DNA from: Nymphaea colorata
Taxonomy: Eukaryota; Streptophyta; Magnoliopsida; Nymphaeales; Nymphaeaceae
NCBI RefSeq assembly: GCF_008831285.2
Contig: NC_045149.1
Span: 15,278,578-15,342,577, forward strand
Direction: 5' to 3'
DNA: 64,000 nt
This document shows, piece after piece, positions 60,307 to 64,000 of this stretch (its first letter is position 1; each line of letters starts with the position of its first letter). The notes below the pieces were generated by a model. That model saw nothing but the letters and a program-made list of their open reading frames with translations, was not told the origin of the DNA and ran no database searches. A program made the translations under genes and the position numbers.

Positions 60307-63300
60307 ATGGTGAAGTTCTCAAAGGAGTTAGAGGCTCAGTTAATTCCGGAATGGAAAGACGCTTTTGTTAACTACTGGGCGCTCAAGAAGAACGTGAAGA
60401 GGATCAAGCTTCTCCGGGAATCGAAGAGCGCTCATGACTATAACAACGTATCAACCGGCTTCTCCATCTTCGACCCTTTCCGCTACATGGGCGTCAAGAT
60501 TGCCGACAAGTTCTTCGGGAAGGCCGACGACGACGGCCCCATAATTCAGGTGACCATTTCAGAGAATGGTAGTTACTTGTCCTGCGGACTCGTTTTTCTG
60601 GTGTTGTTTCTCTTTTCTGATCGTTTGGCTTTTCTTTTCGTTGAGCGTCGTTTTAATTTGCCAGCAGTGGCGGAACATGAATGAATCTGCTTTTGTCCTT
60701 TCTTTTCTCTGGTAATGGGAAGTTGGGGGTAAAGGCGTGATACAGCTTCCTCTCTTTGGAGCGTTTTGTTACGCTGACGACCACCTTCGCTTTCTAATCT
60801 TCGGCCTTCTGTCACGCAACTTTATGGCCATGCAATCCCTGGTTTCGGACTTCCTGTATTAGAGCAAAGCTTCTCTTGTTATCTTTTGTGGGCATTTCAT
60901 CAGTAACTTTTCTTCTAAAGAAGGCTAGAAATTGATAGGTGAGGGAGGATGAGGAGAGTTGGTATCAAACGGACCTGGTGACCCTGTTCACGGAGGACGA
61001 CGAGGTGAAGGAGTTCTTCGCCTGCTTGGACGAGCAACTCAACAAGGTGAACCAGTTCTACAAGTCCAAGGAGGCGGAGTTTCTGGAGAGGGGCCACATA
61101 CTCAACAAGCAGCTCCACGTCCTCCTCGACCTCAAGCGCGTGCTCCACGATCGCCACCGGAAAGTCTCCTCCGCCAAGAGCGACGCCGGAAACTCCCTCT
61201 GCTCCAGCCCCCTCTCTCTCTACGGATCAGAGTCTTCTGGTAATCCCCCCCATTTTTATAGATCCTTTAATTCCCTCTACATCTCTTCAACCTCCGGCAT
61301 TTGATTAAAGATAACCGAGGACACGAGCTAGCAGATGCTGCCTCCACTCCACCTTGCGAGTGTGAGCCCAGCTCGAGCTGATCACCTTCATTTCTGCGGC
61401 AAAAAATGTGGAAGCGCTAGGTGCAGTATAATTTCTCAAACATCATATGCAATCACACTTCAAAAATCGGTTTGATTTGAAACGGTTTTCATGATTTAAA
61501 AATGATGTTCAGCCTTACGTCGTTCTATTTGAATGTATAGATAAGAAGTTATTGAATATATATATATGTGTGTGTGTGTGTGTGTTTAAAGCTTGTGGGG
61601 CTAATTACCTGTCCTCATCCTTACAGTTTTCACGACCATGTTTCAAGTATCAGTCAATTTACTAAGATGACGAAAACAAGTCGGTTTCCGGTAGAGTCGT
61701 GGTGGGGTTTTGGTTTCATTAGATCCGACTTTTCGAGTTGGGGCTTATAGAAGTGGCGGTCTAGTTTGAAGGAGAGGATTCCCCATATATCCTCACTTTT
61801 CCGTCCTCCTATCATTTTCTCCACCGAAAACAATCAAAAAAATTGCTTGCAACCTGTGAAAGATTTTAATCCTATGTATTCTAGAATACATCCTGCAATG
61901 GGTTTGTTATGGTTCGGGTTTTAGTTCTTAGTTAAATATGATATTTTAACCATTTTAAGCTGATCCAATTTCGCATTTAGTCATGCATGATCCTGGCAAG
62001 AGATTTAGAACCTGATCCCGTTTAAATCAGCGTCTTCGATTAACTATTTAACTATGTGTGGAACATCTCTCAACTTTATAAAAGAAATATCTGTAAAAAA
62101 CGTGGAGAGATTTTGATTGGCTAACTAACAAGAATTTGGAATATATTCATTCTGACGTAATGTTTTAGATGCATAGCTTTACACTTTGAGTTACCGCCGT
62201 ACCACGAAAGGTTTGGTAGGAGTCAGAAACGGTTCAACCTTATGTTTGGTTTTGCTTCCCTTAGCGCGGCTGAAGTCCCAACCCTTTGAACCCAGCCAAG
62301 TGCCTGCGTTCAATCAATGGTACATACCGACCTGGTCAAAGAACATATGGACATGTCCCCATATGGCTCCCGGTCACCGCCAAAACAGTCACTAATCTAT
62401 GCAGCGAATTTCACCTTGGTTCATGACAGAAACAGACGAGCCCGGCAGCGACGGCTCACCGGCGGCCGGCGACCTGGTGGCGGCGCTGGAAGGGAACGGA
62501 ATGAGGGTGGTGGGAGCGGCGGCGAAGGTGAAGACCAAGAAGGAAGGGGTGAAGTGGGGGAAGGGGAAGAGCAGAAGCGGGTTGCGGATCGAGTTGCCGG
62601 CGACGACTCCCACAAGGGCCATCTCGGCGCTGGCTCAGGGGCTGTGGGAGGACGTCATCAACGGGCCGTCCAGGAGGGAGGGTCCCGGTCAGGCGGTCAA
62701 CCGGAAGAAGGTGCAGTGCGCAGAGAAGATGATCAGGGGAGCCTATGTGGAGCTGTACAGAGGGCTCGGCCTGCTCAAGACTTACAGGTGCGTCCGATCC
62801 TCCATCTCTCTCTCTCTCTCTCTGCAGTTGGCAGTCGTTGATGGTGAGTTTTTCTTCATGGCAGCTCCCTGAATTTGGAGGCTTTCCGAAAGATACTCAA
62901 GAAGTTCGATAAGGTACTCTCTCTCATTTGAACGAGAGGGAATCTAGCATGATATTCTTTCAGTTGTTCCAGAACCATGATATTGGTTTTCCATGGCTCA
63001 TTATTTTTCATCTGCATACCATCCATTCGTATATCTTAATCAAAACCTTCACTTCGATCTTCTTTTAGTTGTTCCAGAATCATGATATTGGTTTTTCAGG
63101 CCCCTCGAACTTGTTCTCAACATTGCTTCACGTTCAATATTCTGTTGAATTAATCCCTGCATGTTGGTGAACCAAAAAAAAAAAAACGTTTCCTAGCCAT
63201 TTTAGAGGTGCCCATACTGGGATTTAAATTGCTCGGATCCAATATCCATTTAACTCATTTGGTGAGGGATCCATTTTGGCATTCTGAGTTTGAACCTAAA

Positions 63301-64000
63301 TCTGGATTTCGTTTCGAGTCTTTTCTATCTCATCCCTCGTGTGAGCATGCTATATTTGATCGGGTCTGAGTTGCCGAGATATATATCCAACCCGGAGAAC
63401 GATCAACTTGACAGTGGAAGCTGAGAAAGCCACTCAACTCCATGATCTCTCTCATACATTATTGGCCAAAAGGACTCTCTAGCCATTACTTTTATCCCCT
63501 TGCTCACCTTAGCACCTTATAATGGTTTCTAGTTGCCAACTAAACTTCACTTCCTCTTCCAATCCTGTGGCAAACTTTAAGTACAAGATTTAAAAAACTA
63601 AATAGAATAAAGTCATGCTCCGTATGTGTATTTAATGCGATATGAATATATATCCAGAACAAATGTGATTTTTAATCTTAGTAAGCATGTGAATATAAGC
63701 GGACCCTATTGGAAGCATAATTGCAGAATCTTTAACTTTTAAATTAATTTTACTAGTTTATTTAAAAGCATGGTTAATCCAGACGTAGGTGTCATTCGTA
63801 CTCAGATATGTTTTCACAAGAGTGAAAAATATTAAAACCCATATTCTCCAAAAAGTAGATATAGAGTCAAGGAGAAAGGTTATCCCGCATTTCCCATTGC
63901 CGACGATGATCTTTTATCTGCTTCCATTTATTAACATTTTCTTTGTTAATTCTGAAACAATCAGGTCTCGAATCAGCAAGCTTCACCTACGTATTTGAAG
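60307..64000 (+). CDS. PHO1: PHO1-family phosphate exporter, SPX domain (3' part beyond window)
   Basis: Exons are 60307-60549, 60939-61239, 62430-62787, 62865-62913 and 63965 to the window edge. Junctions are GT-AG and in phase. The start M-V-K-F-S-K-E-L-E is the standard PHO1/SPX start; the frame is open further upstream, but that sequence is the promoter and leader. The SPX domain is split in three as usual: helix 1 with conserved Tyr23 and Lys27 (inositol-pyrophosphate pocket), then [17 protein letters not shown], and last [14 protein letters not shown] followed by I-L-K-K-F-D-K. A basic, variable linker (K-V-K-T-K-K) lies between the second and third parts. PHO1 proteins export phosphate into xylem; SPX senses phosphate status. 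The membrane and EXS domains lie outside the window, so which PHO1 homologue this is cannot be settled. Confidence 0.93.

Overview
This is nuclear DNA from a flowering plant. Genes are split by many short GT-AG introns, intergenic space is AT-rich and full of microsatellites, and the protein families (PPR, FLA, CLE/TDIF, PHO1, PP2-type F-box) are those of land plants. I could not fix the lineage. The fasciclin gene has strikingly GC-rich coding sequence while its neighbours do not. No rRNA, tRNA, CRISPR array or bacterial-style operon was seen.

Layout. 1-278 (-): the 5' end of a PP2-B-like F-box gene, cut by the window edge. 2712-8722 (-): a complete nine-exon nucleostemin-like nucleolar GTPase (NSN1), with a probable leader intron reaching about 10.0 kb. 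12153-13340 (+): an intronless two-domain fasciclin-like arabinogalactan protein. 16042-17724 (+): an intronless PLS-class PPR protein whose last ~124 bp are repeated as a decayed copy just downstream. 20758-20991 (-): a 77-codon CLE41/CLE44-type gene ending in the exact TDIF dodecapeptide. 21-34 kb: a large gene-poor interval with decayed repeats. 34001-37853 (-): an eight-exon, probably plastid-targeted protein that I tentatively place in the DUF3685/Ycf55-like family, with one GC-AG intron and one intron of only 48 bp. 40742-48058 (+): an eight-exon type II membrane protein resembling GT23 (FUT8/NodZ-like) fucosyltransferases. 48-60 kb: gene-poor, with small DNA transposons, tandem repeats and a perfect hairpin. 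60307-64000 (+): the first five exons of a PHO1-family phosphate exporter (SPX domain), cut by the right edge.

The genes are independent transcription units, not a pathway cluster. Several touch cell-wall or vascular biology (FLA, TDIF precursor, glycosyltransferase, PHO1, a PP2-B relative), but nothing in the sequence shows that they are co-regulated. Exon boundaries were derived by hand from splice consensus and reading frame. In all four multi-exon genes the phases close without error, which is good support for the models. I found no clearly new multi-gene system. The most interesting items are the compact TDIF gene with an overlapping upstream ORF, the altered nucleotide-sugar motif of the GT23-like protein, and two transposon-like elements with terminal repeats and flanking duplications.
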